From Nemertoderma westbladi (Eukaryota; Xenacoelomorpha; Nemertodermatida; Nemertodermatidae), in the NCBI GenBank assembly GCA_032718475.1, contig JAUCBJ010003563.1, positions 1 through 54,382 on the forward strand: a stretch of DNA of 54,382 nucleotides, in the 5' to 3' direction. The notes under the pieces are model-generated. The model was not told the origin of the DNA. It searched no databases and was given only the letters and a program-made list of their open reading frames with translations. Made by a program: the position numbers and the translations under genes. Shown here piece by piece: positions 22,530 to 33,713 of the stretch; the stretch's first letter is position 1, and each line of letters opens with the position of its first letter.

Positions 22530-24027
22530 AATCTATTGAAAGACGCAAACTGTTTTTTATATATTTTTTATTGTTTTTTAGTTGGTAATTATTAATTGCT
22601 TAGAATAATTTGGTTTTCAGCACTTTTTACTTATATATTTGTTAACTTGTAAAAATGTAATTTAGAAATAATACAGTTTAAAAAATAATTGAAACTTAAT
22701 TATTCAATTTATGGGAGTTATTATTTTGGAATTTTACAAAAACACTAATCAGTTCTACGAAAATTCTTTGGTTCGGATCCAAACACTTTTTTGAGTTTTC
22801 ATCTCAAGAGATACTAGCAAAAATGTGTTGCTAGCTCTACAAAAATAAACCGTTAATGAACACGCAAGACAATATATAACACTAAAAAAATTTAAATTCA
22901 TTATAGAACGTCCGCTGCAGAATGTTGTATTCCTATTAACTACAGATTTATGTGACTTGGTATTGGTAGTTTTTCGATATCAGTAGAGAGCTATGATGAT
23001 GGGCCGAGATCAGAAATACGTAATCTGACAATCGACTTTTTTTAAACGAGTAAACTTAAAAAGAAATTAAAAAAAAACGATTTAAAATGTAATTGACCGT
23101 TGTGTAATTATTATTAATTTCATAAAGTTAAAGACAAAACCCCCCCAACAGACCCCCTAATGTAACCAAGCCAAGAGACTAGTCCCATTCTCTGTTGGAA
23201 GTGGACAGAGATCGAATGGATTTGGCTGAGGTTTTCCGCTGCACAATCTTACTCCTGGATGGCGCAAACAGCGCTGTGGTTTAGGTTTGCAACAACTGGG
23301 TCTCTCGTTCTCGCTATCCCCTGTCCCAAGAAGTTTTGTATCCGGGATATCTTGGAAATTGAACCTGAAGCAAATTAAAATAATAATAATTAAAACTAAA
23401 ATAATACATTGTTTATGTAAAAACTATGTGAAATTGTTACTATTTCGCTCAAATATACACAAAATCGGGAAAAAATGTTTCTCTATTTTACCTAGGGAAA
23501 AAAGGTAACCCATAGGATAGCGTTGATATTACTTTTTTTCTCGGCGAATAAAGTAAAATAAAATATTTTTGGTGCTGAATTTCTCAAACTTTATTACATA
23601 TGTTTAAAAAACATTGAAGTAGAAAAGGTTTGCACGTAATTTGAGCAAAATTCGTTCACAAACTTAAAAGTTATTGCAACTATACTGCCGTCAGAAGGTA
23701 TAGAACACCCTATCTCTATCTGGGCAAATCTTGGGTGCTCTTTCTCGTGGTGTTGTCCGTTTTACTGCATCTCCACCAGTTACAGGTCTCAACATCGTGA
23801 AAAATACTATATGCTATATACTACTATGTATATTACAGTAATACGTATTTGGATATTAAATAATGTTCTGGAACATTCCTAAGGAGTAATATAGAGGTAC
23901 AATAAGAAATTAACCACCATAATAGCACATTCAAACAGGGCGACTAAGAGAAACAGGACGACTATTAGAATGAACGAACAGGGAGTTGTTAACCGGAAAT
24001 GGTGATGGGCCAGGTTTGCTTGGAGGT
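22530..24027. other. intergenic DNA after dynein
   Basis: AT-rich and without a recognised gene. A less AT-rich block at about 23160-23350 looks different from its surroundings and might be an old repeat, but I cannot name it. Confidence 0.5.
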
Positions 24028-27000
24028 ATGTCGGAAGTAGATGGAGTGGGTGGACAGGGGATGTCGGAGGTAGATGGAGTGGGTGGACAGGGGATGTCGG
24101 AAGTAGATGGAGTGGGTGGACAGGGGATGTCGGAGGTAGATGGAGTGGGTGGACAGGGGATGTCGGAAGTAGATGGAATGGGTGGACAGGGGATGTCGGA
24201 AGTAGATGGAGTGGGTGGACAGGAGATGTCGGAGGTAGATGGAGTGGGTGGACAGGGGATGTCGGAGGTAGATGGAGTGGGTGGACAGGGGATGTCGGAA
24301 GTAGATGGAGTGGGTGGACAGGGGATGTCGGAGGTAGATGGAGTGGGTGGACAGGGGATGTCGGAGGTAGATGGAGTGGGTGGACAGGGGATGTCGGAGG
24401 TAGATGGAGTGGGTGGACAGGGGATGTCGGAGGTAGATGGAGTGGGTGGACAGGGGATGTCGGAGGTAGATGGAGTGGGTGGACAGGGGATGTCGGAGGT
24501 AGATGGAGTGGGTGGACAGGGGATGTCGAGAGGTAGATGGAGTGGGTGGACAGGGGATGTCGGAGGTAGATGGAGTGGGTGGACAGGGAGTATGTCGTAG
24601 GTAGATGGAGTGGGTGGACAGGGGATGTCGGAGGTAGATGGAGTGGGTGGACAGGGGATGTCGGAGGTAGATGGAGTGGGTGGACAGGAGATGTCGGAGG
24701 TAGATGGAGTGGGTGGACAGGGAGATGTCTGAGGTAGATGGAGTGGGTGGACAGGGGATGTCGGAGGTAGATGGAGTGGGTGGACAGGGATGTCGGAGGT
24801 AGATGGAGTGGGTGGACAGGGGATGTCGGAGGTAGATGGAGTGGGTGGACAGGGGATGTCGGAGGTAGATGGAGTGGGTGGACAGGGGATGTCGGAGGTA
24901 GATGGAGTGGGTGGACAGGGGATGTCGGAGGTAGATGGAGTGGGTGGACAGGGGATGTCGGAGGTAGATGGAGTGGGTGGACAGGGGATGTCGGAGGTAG
25001 ATGGAGTGGGTGGACAGGGGATGTCGGAGGTAGATGGAGTGGGTGGACAGGGGATGTCGGAGGTAGATGGAGTGGGTGGACAGGGGATGTCGGAGGTAGA
25101 TGGAGTGGGTGGACAGGGGATGTCGGAGGTAGATGGAGTGGGTGGACAGGGGATGTCGGAGGTAGATGGAGTGGGTGGACGGGGATGTCGGAGGTAGATG
25201 GAGTGGGTGGACAGGGGATGTCGGAGGTAGATGGAGTGGGTGGACAGGGGATGTCGGAGGTAGATGGAGTGGGTGGACAGGGGATGTCGGAGGTAGATGG
25301 AGTGGGTGGACAGGGGATGTCGGAGGTAGATGGAGTGGGTGGACAGGGGATGTCGGAGGTAGATGGAGTGGGTGGACAGGGGATGTCGGAGGTAGATGGA
25401 GTGGGTGGACAGGGGATGTCGGAGGTAGATGGAGTGGGTGGACAGGGGATGTCGGAGGTAGATGGAGTGGGTGGACAGGGGATGTCGGAGGTAGATGGAG
25501 TGGGTGGACAGGGGATGTCGGAGGTAGATGGAGTGGGTGGACAGGGGATGTCGGAGGTAGATGGAGTGGGTGGACAGGGGATGTCGGAGGTAGATGGAGT
25601 GGGTGGACAGGGGATGTCGGAGGCAGATGGAGTGGGTGGACAGGGGATGTCGGAGGTAGATGGAGTGGGTGGACAGGGGATGTCGGAGGTAGATGGAGTG
25701 GGTGGACAGGGGATGTCGGAGGTAGATGGAGTGGGTGGACAGGGGATGTCGGAGGTAGATGGAGTGGGTGGACAGGGGATGTCGGAGGTAGATGGAGTGG
25801 GTGGACAGGGGATGTCGGAGGTAGATGGAGTGGGTGGACAGGGGATGTCGGAGGTAGATGGAGTGGGTGGACAGGGGATGTCGGAGGTAGATGTGAGTGG
25901 GTGGACAGGGGATGTCGGAGGTAGATGGAGTGGGTGGACAGGGGATGTCGGAGGTAGATGGAGTGGGTGGACAGGGGATGTCGGAGGTAGATGGAGTGGG
26001 TGGACAGGAGATGTCGGAGGTAGATGGAGTGGGTGGACAGGGAGTATGTCTGAGGTAGTTGGAGTGGGTGGACAGGGGATATCGGAGGTAGATGGAGTGG
26101 GTGGACAGAGGATGTCGGAGGTAGATGGAGTGGGTGGACAGGGGATGTCGGAGGTAGATGGAGTGGGTGGACAGGGGATGTCGGAGGTAGATGGAGTGGG
26201 TGGACAGGGGATGTCGGAGGTAGATGGAGTGGGTGGACAGGGGATGTCGGAGGTAGATGGAGTGGGTGGACAGGGGATGTCGGAGGTAGATGGAGTGGGT
26301 GGACAGGGGATGTCGGAGGTAGATGGAGTGGGTGGACAGGGGATGTCGGAGGTAGATGGAGTGGGTGGACAGGGGATGTCGGAGGTAGATGGAGTGGGTG
26401 GACAGGGGATGTCGGAGGTAGATGGAGTGGGTGGACAGGGGATGTCGGAGGTAGATGGAGTGGGTGGACAGGGGATGTCGGAGGTAGATGGCAGTGGGTG
26501 GACGGGGATGTCGGAGGTAGATGGAGTGGGTGGACAGGGGATGTCGGAGGTAGATGGAGTGGGTGGACAGGGGATGTCGGAGGTAGATGGAGTGGGTGGA
26601 CAGGGGATGTCGGAGGTAGATGGAGTGGGTGGACAGGGGATGTCGGAGGTAGATGGAGTGGGTGGACAGGGGATGTCGGAGGTAGATGGAGTGGGTGGAC
26701 AGGGGATGTCGGAGGTAGATTGGAGTGGGTGGACAGGGGAAGTCGGAGGTAGATGGAGTGGGTGGACAGGGGATGTCGGAGGCAGATGGAGTGGGTGGAC
26801 AGGGGATGTCGGAGGTAGATGGAGTGGGTGGACAGGGGATGTCGGAGGTAGATGGAGTGGGTGGACAGGGGATGTCGGAGGTAGATTGGAGTGGGTGGAC
26901 AGGGGATGTCGGAGGTAGATGGAGTGGGTGGACAGGGGATGTCGGAGGTAGATGGAGTGGGTGGACAGGGGATGTCGGAGGTAGATGTGAGTGGGTGGAC

Positions 27001-27533
27001 AGGGGATGTCGGAGGTAGATGGAGTGGGTGGACAGGGGATGTCGGAGGTAGATGGAGTGGGTGGACAGGGGATGTCGGAGGTAGATGGAGTGGGTGGACA
27101 GGGGATGTCGGAGGTAGATGGAGTGGGTGGACAGGGGATGTCGGAGGTAGATGGAGTGGGTGGACAGGGGATGTCGGAAGTAGATGGAGTGGGTGGACAG
27201 GGGATGTCGGAGGTAGATGGAGTGGGTGGACAGGGGATGTCGGAGGTAGATGGAGTGGGTGGACAGGGGATGTCGGAGGTAGATGGAGTGGGTGGACAGG
27301 GGATGTCGGAGGTAGATGGAGTGGGTGGACAGGGATGTCGGAGGTAGATGGAGTGGGTGGACAGGGGATGTCGGAGGTAGATGGAGTTGGTGGACAGGGG
27401 ATGTCGGAGGTTGATGGAGTGGGTGGACGGGGGATGTCTGAGGTAGATGGAGTTGGTGGACAGGGGATGTCGGGGGTAGATGGAGTGGGTGGACAGGGGA
27501 TGTCGGAAGTAGATGGAGTGGATGGACAGGGGA
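24028..27533. repeat. 33-bp GA-rich minisatellite, about 106 copies
   Basis: Unit ATGTCGGAGGTAGATGGAGT then GGGTGGACAGGGG. Most copies in the interior are identical; occasional copies gain or lose one base, and variants (GGAAGT, GTTGGTGG, GTCTGAGG) concentrate at the two edges. The plus strand is strongly purine-rich and G-rich. Since 33 is divisible by three and the unit has no stop in most frames, frames of over 1000 codons appear on both strands; indels switch them between peptide periods, which is not how a conserved protein behaves. Confidence 0.97.
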
Positions 27534-27967
27534 TGTTAATATTAACATTAACATAAGTTAACATTAATTTGTTCTAGAATAAATATTTAAACAGCAATTT
27601 TTAACAATATACCATAATCCTGGATATTCACAAAATGAAAATACCGGCAATATATTAATTAATAACGTCGTACAAATAATGTTCCATTTAAATATTTATT
27701 CCACGTATAACGTGGGACATATTTTCAATATGCTCTTGAGTCTTATTAACCTCGCTACGCTCGTTAAATAAAATATCTCGAGTAGTGAAAATAATGTTCT
27801 ACATTATTTACCATCAATGCAATAAATTATGATTATTTAATAGACAATTTTTTATCACTTGTGGTCAATGTGCGCCACTACCTTCGTTTACCAGGAAAGG
27901 AAAGGAATAGGTTACAATGGCAGCCTGTACTAACCGCAAACTGAATATTGAATACAAAGTTCGTTAA
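27534..27967. other. non-coding flank of the 33-bp array
   Basis: AT-rich DNA beginning with a TTAACAT direct repeat (27536-27565). A diverged reverse MITE core may lie around 27890-27950. No gene seen. Confidence 0.45.
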
Positions 27968-28498
27968 CCCTATCCATACCGGGGGGGGGGGGGGGGGACT
28001 TTTGGTGACGCACTTTATTTGATTGCTTGGTTCAAAGCCAAACCACATTTATTGCAAGTGAAATTCCGTTAATTTTCCTAAAATTTATTATTCTTTATCT
28101 TAAAACAAAAATTAATTTTCATATTATTATTTATGACCATGAAAATGACACGTAAACTGACCTGTCTCTGAAACTGTCATATTATTGCTGAACTATTGTA
28201 GGAGGGAAATTTAAAAATCATATTGCTGAACTATTGTAGGAGGGAAATTTAAAAATCAATCAATTTAATATCAATTTAAAATCAATTTAAACATAATTAT
28301 AGTATATAAATATTATATTTGAGCATTAGTGTGTGGCATATTTTAATAGAGGAATAAATTTTGTATCTAAAACTTTTTACTTTAAAGTAATATCATCACA
28401 CCACACAAAGTTATATGCTTCCAAACTTTACGTCCCCAAAAGTCCCCCCCCCCCCCCCCGGTAGTTTGAGCGTCTAAAGTACCCCGGTATGGATAGGG
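27968..28498. mobile_element. 531-bp inverted-repeat element with G/C-tract ends
   Basis: Left end CCCTATCCATACC, a run of Gs, then ACTTTTGGTGACG; right end CGTCCCCAAAAGT, a run of Cs, then CCCCGGTATGGATAGGG. These are inverted copies, with about 27 bp extra between the G tract and the terminus on the right. The left flank is TTAA, as in piggyBac insertions, but the right flank is TGTTA, so the superfamily is unsettled. An internal 38-bp unit is duplicated in tandem (28183-28220 and 28221-28258). No coding capacity. Confidence 0.7.
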
Positions 28499-28523
28499 TG
28501 TTATCGCTTATTAAGGGGCATCT

Positions 28524-28705
28524 TTACCTGCTGTTAGTAAACGTCACTTCAGTGATGTCGTTAGGACTGGAATCATCACAGAAAGCGTCTGCGATTAGAG
28601 TTCTGTCGAATATTTCACGGGAACTTCTGCCACACATGCGTATGAACATGTTGCTACCGGTATCCGATCCCGTGATTGTCGTTCTGGAAACGGCGTTACT
28701 AGCAC
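28524..28705 (-). CDS. Speedy-like gene, fifth and probably last exon
   Basis: Acceptor TTTATTTCCCGTAG, then 2 nt, 58 codons, AGG and TAA (28526-28524). Alternatively CAG/GTAAAG at 28528 is a donor and the gene continues. The other two minus-strand frames contain stops early. The 27968-28498 element begins 25 bp beyond the stop, and no clean AATAAA precedes it (only TTAATAAG). Confidence 0.5.
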
Positions 28706-31403
28706 CTACGGGAAATAAACAAACAACTGAATATATTTTGGGAAAACAATTTTTGAATAAGATGATATTAGTTTCAAATATTCCGTTCCGTTTGGATAAG
28801 TAAGTTTTACTATTTACATTCTTGTAAGTAGTCGAGTGTACAGTACTTATGTAGCGAGTTACTGCTATTCTATGCTATAGAAAATATAAACAAGGAAGGG
28901 GGGGGGGGTGAATTCACACAAATCCCTTCTCAGCGAATTAATATCTCGACTCAATGTTAAATTTTCAATTAAAGGGAAAGGAGTAGTTTACAGTGGCATG
29001 TTATTCTAACCAAAACAATAAACGTAAGTTATTCCGGAAGAATTGATTCTAAATAAATTTTTCCTTGCAGCGTTTATGTAGATATCACCAAAGCGCTGAT
29101 AAGTTGCACAATCTAACAAAATAATTACAATATTAATTTATAAACCTTCTCTAATAATTACATTTATTAATAAATATGAATGTCTAACCGACTTTAATGG
29201 ACTTATCATCCTCTGTTGCTAAAATCTTTTCCGCGTCGTTCAAAGTTGGAGTAACAAAATCTATTTGGTTCAATGAGATTTCCATTGGGGAAACGATACA
29301 AGAAGACCAATACGACTGGCGCTTAGAATTTATTAGCATCCTCTTGAAATCTATGAAAATGAAAATATTAAAATGTAATTTTTTCAATAAATTACCGCTT
29401 TTGGAGTAACTGAAATACGGAAAACGGAATCCCTTGCCTAGCACTTGTCAAACCCGTAAGGCGCAAGGGCTTTTGTTAAAAATTTATATAAAAGATAAAT
29501 TATCGCAAAAACGTGCCCTCAAACATGATGGAAAAACAAGTTCCATCCAATGAGGCCAGTTTAATTACTTTAATGCAATGACCCCAACACTATGTGACAA
29601 TGTCTTTCTGTCTAATGCCCTAAATGTGAGTGCTAATCGCCCTAAAATCGCAACATAAATCTCGAGAGACGAAAGGGAGAAATTCGAAATTAATTGCTAC
29701 AACACAAGTGTGACACTTATAGCTAAACTATTATTGTTATTTTGGGTGAACGAGAAGCGACACTTATACAATACAGTCTATCTGGTGACACAGTGAATCG
29801 TGAAAAAAAACATTTAAAATATGGTGTGTAGCCCATAATGCTGACCTTTTTTCGTCGATAAATCTTTCATAACTCTCGGATTGAGCGGGATCTTCGACTT
29901 GCACTTTGGGCAAACTGAGTGCGTTTTAGAACTCGCGGCCCCACCGTGTACAGTGTCTCTATGACGTTGCCATAGGTGATGGTGTGGATACAGTGACACG
30001 ACATCAACGCACTGGGAGACCGTTACCACGCCCTGGTGCGATATTTCGGTAAACAGTTCAAATCGTTCTTTAAGAAAAATCTTTACTGCCTCTTTCTTTA
30101 CCTAATAAATGGTAACAATCACAGGTTTGGTGGGACTTCGTACAGCGTGAAGTGCAATCATTCTCACTATTTCTCCTCGAAGGCCTTAATTTATGCATCG
30201 TTGTAAAATATACTATTGATAGAGGCTACATAATATGTAACAAGTTCAGTTTCTATTTCAATTTAATTCAAAGAAATTAAAAACAAGAAATTAAGCGAGA
30301 ATCAAACAGGGCCACAAAATAATTTTTACTTTTCCTTTGCCTTTTCTTTAAGAAAAATATGTTTCCAATTTAAAATTAATTTAACATCGGCAAATAACAT
30401 AATTAACGCAGCTGGTAAAAGTTCTGCAATGTTAACGAATTAATAAATTCACTTTGAAGGTGTACAATTATTATAATGAGCTTACTGTAGTCTTAGCAAC
30501 TAATACTGAAACAGAGACAAACAAGAAGCGTCCACTAACTAACACAGTATAGTATAGTAGTACCGGTCCGTCGTACACCTACCTGTTTGGGAAGATTTCG
30601 TATAACAAAGTTGAGCAACCACGACCTGCTGTGACTGCAGTCTTCCTCGATCTCATGGAAGAGAAACAGGGCCTTGGCCACCTCCAAGTAGGTGTACTCG
30701 CGACCTTGGTGCGCGTGACGCGAGCGCTCAAAGTAAAGGAACACAGCAGCCAAACCAACCCAATCAACTATGCTAACGAAATGTAAATTCTGATTATATT
30801 ATTCCGAATGAATGTATCTGGTTTCATTGGGAACCAGATGACTTGCAATGCCAGTCAACACAAATATGGCTCCCTTTCAAACTGCATTGCATTACTATAC
30901 TGTATGTGTGTGTAGGCCTATGCTATAATGTTTTGTGTAAAAAAAATTGTACAGTAATTATTCCTTTACACCCATTGCTGGGAACAACTACTACAGTAGG
31001 CCTACAGCGCAGTAAGGCTTATCTATTACAAAATCGGGTGATGTAAATTTTTCTTCCATAGGCTATTTTTATTGAAAGCAAAAAGAAGTGTACATTATGC
31101 TATTTCAGATGAGTTCCATCCCAAATTCTCTAATAAAGTTACATAAACCATGTCATTATCTAACAGTTTACACAACTGAATTTGATCATATTTACTGTAG
31201 CTTCATTAATATCCTATGCTATGGTTGACCCTATTGTTGGTTTAACAATTGACTCACTAACCGACAACATCGATCTCGACCGACCAATTTCCCCAACTCT
31301 GGGTGGTTGAACGACGCCAAGTAGGATTTCAGCCGACACAGTTGGCCCTCGGGACCCCTTCGTAGAAAGTCTGGAACCTTCCTCGTACCACTTGGTAACC
31401 ATT
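28524..31403 (-). CDS. SPDYA-like: Speedy/RINGO-like cell-cycle regulator, five predicted exons, 5' end missing
   Basis: Speedy/RINGO proteins bind and activate CDK1/CDK2 without a cyclin and act in meiotic maturation and the cell cycle. Predicted exons on the minus strand are 31262-31403, 30583-30772, 29846-30101, 29189-29350 and 28524-28705, joined by GT-AG introns of 489, 481, 495 and 483 bp. All four junctions keep phase. The product aligns with the Speedy box: LGKLVGRDRCCR with IVDWVG across junction 1 (family FLWMDCCCKIADKY), FLYFERS and EYTYLEVAKALFL then EIEED, FLKERFELF (family FLKQRDQLW), and YPHHHLWQRHRD (family APSHYIWQRERS). A CPKCKSK motif follows, as CSLCGKK does in SPDYA. The reconstructed part is about 308 residues plus a missing N-terminus; SPDYA has about 313. 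The last two exons are not recognised. The start exon was not found. Confidence 0.72.
28933..29024 (-). mobile_element. partial inverted MITE copy inside a Speedy-like intron
   Basis: The segment from GCGAATTAATATCTCG through AACCAAAACAATAAACG is the reverse complement of the right half of the 1601-1859 element. A short G run lies just to the left near 28900. Confidence 0.75.
29189..29350 (-). CDS. Speedy-like gene, fourth exon
   Basis: 162 nt between an excellent acceptor (TTTTCATTTTCATAG) and donor TCG/GTTAGA; 2 nt + 53 codons + 1 nt, matching the phases on both sides. The product (QIDFVTPTLNDAEKI) is protein-like but unrecognised. Confidence 0.55.
29846..30101 (-). CDS. Speedy-like gene, third exon
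   Basis: 256 nt between acceptor CCATTTATTAG and donor AAG/GTCAGC; 85 codons + 1 nt. It encodes the end of the Speedy box (FLKERFELF, HHHLWQRHRD) and the CPKCKSK motif. Confidence 0.75.
30583..30772 (-). CDS. Speedy-like gene, second exon
   Basis: 190 nt between acceptor CATTTCGTTAG and a strong donor CAG/GTAGGT; 1 nt + 63 codons, ending in phase 0. It encodes the central Speedy box with LYFERS, EYTYLE and EIEED. Confidence 0.72.
31262..31403 (-). CDS. Speedy-like gene, first recognised exon
   Basis: 142 nt between acceptor TTGAATTCCAG and donor GTTAGT; 2 nt + 46 codons + 2 nt. It encodes the start of the Speedy box (SYLASFNHPELGKL). An in-frame TGA just upstream of the acceptor shows that coding must continue from an earlier exon. 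Confidence 0.65.
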
Positions 31404-31899
31404 CTGGAATTCAATAGCAAGTTATAGATCCAAATGACTTCCACATTGAAGGTTTTGTTTAATTTAATTTAATTAATAATAATTTGATAATTTCCTACAT
31501 ATTAATTAAATAATTATTAATAAACAAGCCACGTAATGCCACTAATAAGAGATGATATACAGCATAAGTAAATGTGTACACTGTACCGTACATATCATAA
31601 TCGTGATAGAAGTGATAAAAACAGACAGAATGTAACTTTCTGAGAGAACTCGTAAATAAAATTTCCTGAAATTTTGCTGGTAGCTGTATCAACCATTCGT
31701 ACAAGAGCATGACCAAAAAAAATTAAAAATTTCAAAAAAATTTTTGTTTACGGCAATTTTTGTAAACAATCCCCGGTTTTTGACCAAAAATCGAAATTTC
31801 AACAACTGTTTTCTTAATAACTTTAAAAGAAAGCATCCAACCAACAAAACTAACAATATTCTAGTTCGTTGTGAACATTTCCTGAAAATTTCATGAGAT

Positions 31900-32260
31900 T
31901 TCATACAGTTAGTTCCTCAGAAAACTGTACCTTTGTGTCTAAAAAATACAAAAAATTACTTTTCGAGAAAAAGGCATTCAAAGTTTTCAAAGCTTCCCGC
32001 CATTTTTTATAAAAAACGAGGGATTATTCAAACTGGTTGTAAAAAATAAATAACTACACCACCTGCCTAAAAATTCCGATATACAGTACTGTAGGGGTTT
32101 TCCTGGTCTGTGATTTCTTTCTGATGTCAGTTTTTGAGTTTGACCTAATCTAGACTGTATGTCGGCCGGTCTGTCTGTCTGTCTGTCAGTTTTGACAGAC
32201 TTTTCAGACAGACATTTGGGCACCTTAGGCTTATCCTATGCCTATAAAAACCCGAATTCT
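31900..32260. repeat. dispersed repeat with GGGGTTTTCCTGGTC and a TCTG run
   Basis: AAGCTTCCCGCCA, TAGGGGTTTTCCTGGTC and then (TCTG)n occur in the same order as at 37180-37340 and 37410-37530. A diverged dispersed repeat; no coding sequence recognised. Confidence 0.65.
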
Positions 32261-33507
32261 GTAATCTTCGAAAAATTTTGATCTTAAATAATCTAAAAAC
32301 AAATTTTCAAAAATATTTTTCTACCCTACAACCTCAATAATTTTTGAAAGGGTGGGATTTAAGGGCCCCCTCTTGACCAATGAGTCGAACTGAACTTTCG
32401 CTGCATTCCAATAAGATGACAATCAATAATTTAATTGTCAGAACGACCCTAAAAATTATAAGCGATAATAATACTGTAGGCCTACTATAAACCGTTTACA
32501 AACCCTTTGATATCGATCTTGGAATGAAATTGATATTCTCAGTTCCAGGAAATCCAATGCCCACTGTTTTATTCATTTTGTGTTACTGATAGCTGCATCT
32601 TGAGCCCTCCCAATTGCACCACGTGAGTGACGTTACCTGAGTTCCAATAAATTAATTTATCTTCATTTTCTATGAAAATCTCAAAGACGATTAAACGTAC
32701 TGTATATTACCGGTAGAGCGCCCACGTTGCACCTTCCGGTACAATTATAGGTTGGCTTAGAACATCTTGTTTACTTCAATAAAAAATTATAAAATTATTT
32801 TTATCTGAAAGATTCACTTTTTATCATTACAATTTGTAATAAACAGTGCAAAAAAGAACTGCTTTGTTGAGGACTCACTATTGTTACTATCACTAAATTA
32901 ATGACATAAAGTCTTTCTATCACTAATTTAGTTTAGTGATGCAACATTTTAAGGCAGTCGGCAGAACGCAGGAGCTGTGATATTAATTACTGAGATCGAC
33001 CCGGCAGTAATATAATTTTTTTTCTAATTTCAATCCTTTAAAATGTCTTAAAAAGTTGATCTGATATATTAACAGGTTATGGGTTTTTCTTGTAAAATTC
33101 GCTGAATTCCATATACAGAAGAACATAATGGAAATGTTATATTTCTGAGTTTTTTCGTTTGAACACAATATTTAGAAATTTCGTTATTATTTCCAATATA
33201 ATTTATAAATCGTATAAACGTAAGTAGTACTGTACGTAAATTGCTATAAAACCAGTTAGTAAAAAAGAAGTGTGGCGTGTGGGCAGACCTTACGGAATAT
33301 TGAGGGTAAACCTACTTTCTAACGATATATTGGTACCGGTATTTATTAGACTAGCTACGATCGTTAACTCATGCGTGCAACGTCTCCCATCGTTTCTTTG
33401 TTTCTCCTAAATGTTTCCTTGGTAACAAATTATCTAAATATATAATTATCACGTAATACATTGTTTTAATTTAAACACAATGGAGATGGCCACATTCCTA
33501 TAACTTA
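32261..33507. other. AT-rich intergenic DNA
   Basis: Nothing recognised apart from low-complexity AT sequence. The missing first exon of the Speedy-like gene might lie here or further right, but I could not identify it. Confidence 0.4.
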
Positions 33508-33713
33508 GGCCGCGTTCACAATACCGAGTCACAGTCAAAGTCAAAAGACAAAATCAAACGAAAATAAATATAGCTAGCAATAATAATAATAATACATATA
33601 ATTCTTATATAATATAATATATAAGGGCATTCTAGAAAAAATTAAACTTCATGTGATTTGTTTTACATTTTGACTTTTAACTTTGACATTGACTCGGTAG
33701 TGTGAACGCGGGC
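33508..33713. mobile_element. 206-bp MITE with about 45-bp inverted ends and TA duplication
   Basis: The left end GGCCGCGTTCACAATACCGA and the right end, read inverted, GCCCGCGTTCACACTACCGA are near-identical, and similarity continues through GTCAAAGT and AAAAG. TA flanks both sides (33506-33507, 33714-33715). The centre is AT-rich with no coding capacity. The TA target fits Tc1/mariner-like or related families, but assignment is tentative. Confidence 0.8.

Noticed and set aside
23931-27554. Frames of about 1200 codons on the minus strand and several hundred on the plus strand
   Set aside because: They are produced by the 33-bp period. Single-base indels make the peptide jump between three different repeat phrases, and opposing strands are equally open.
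28524-28705. Resemblance of the last Speedy-like exon to a PLAT/LH2 domain (GSDTGSNMFIRMCG)
   Set aside because: The similarity is limited to a few residues and does not extend over the domain, so no domain is called.
28489-28803. A 104-codon plus-strand frame starting at the edge of the inverted-repeat element
   Set aside because: Its start lies in the element's terminal repeat and it overlaps the minus-strand exon 28524-28705, which has splice borders and phase agreement with its neighbours.
29197-29409. A 70-codon plus-strand frame
   Set aside because: It is the antisense of Speedy-like exon 4, which has a strong acceptor and matching phases.
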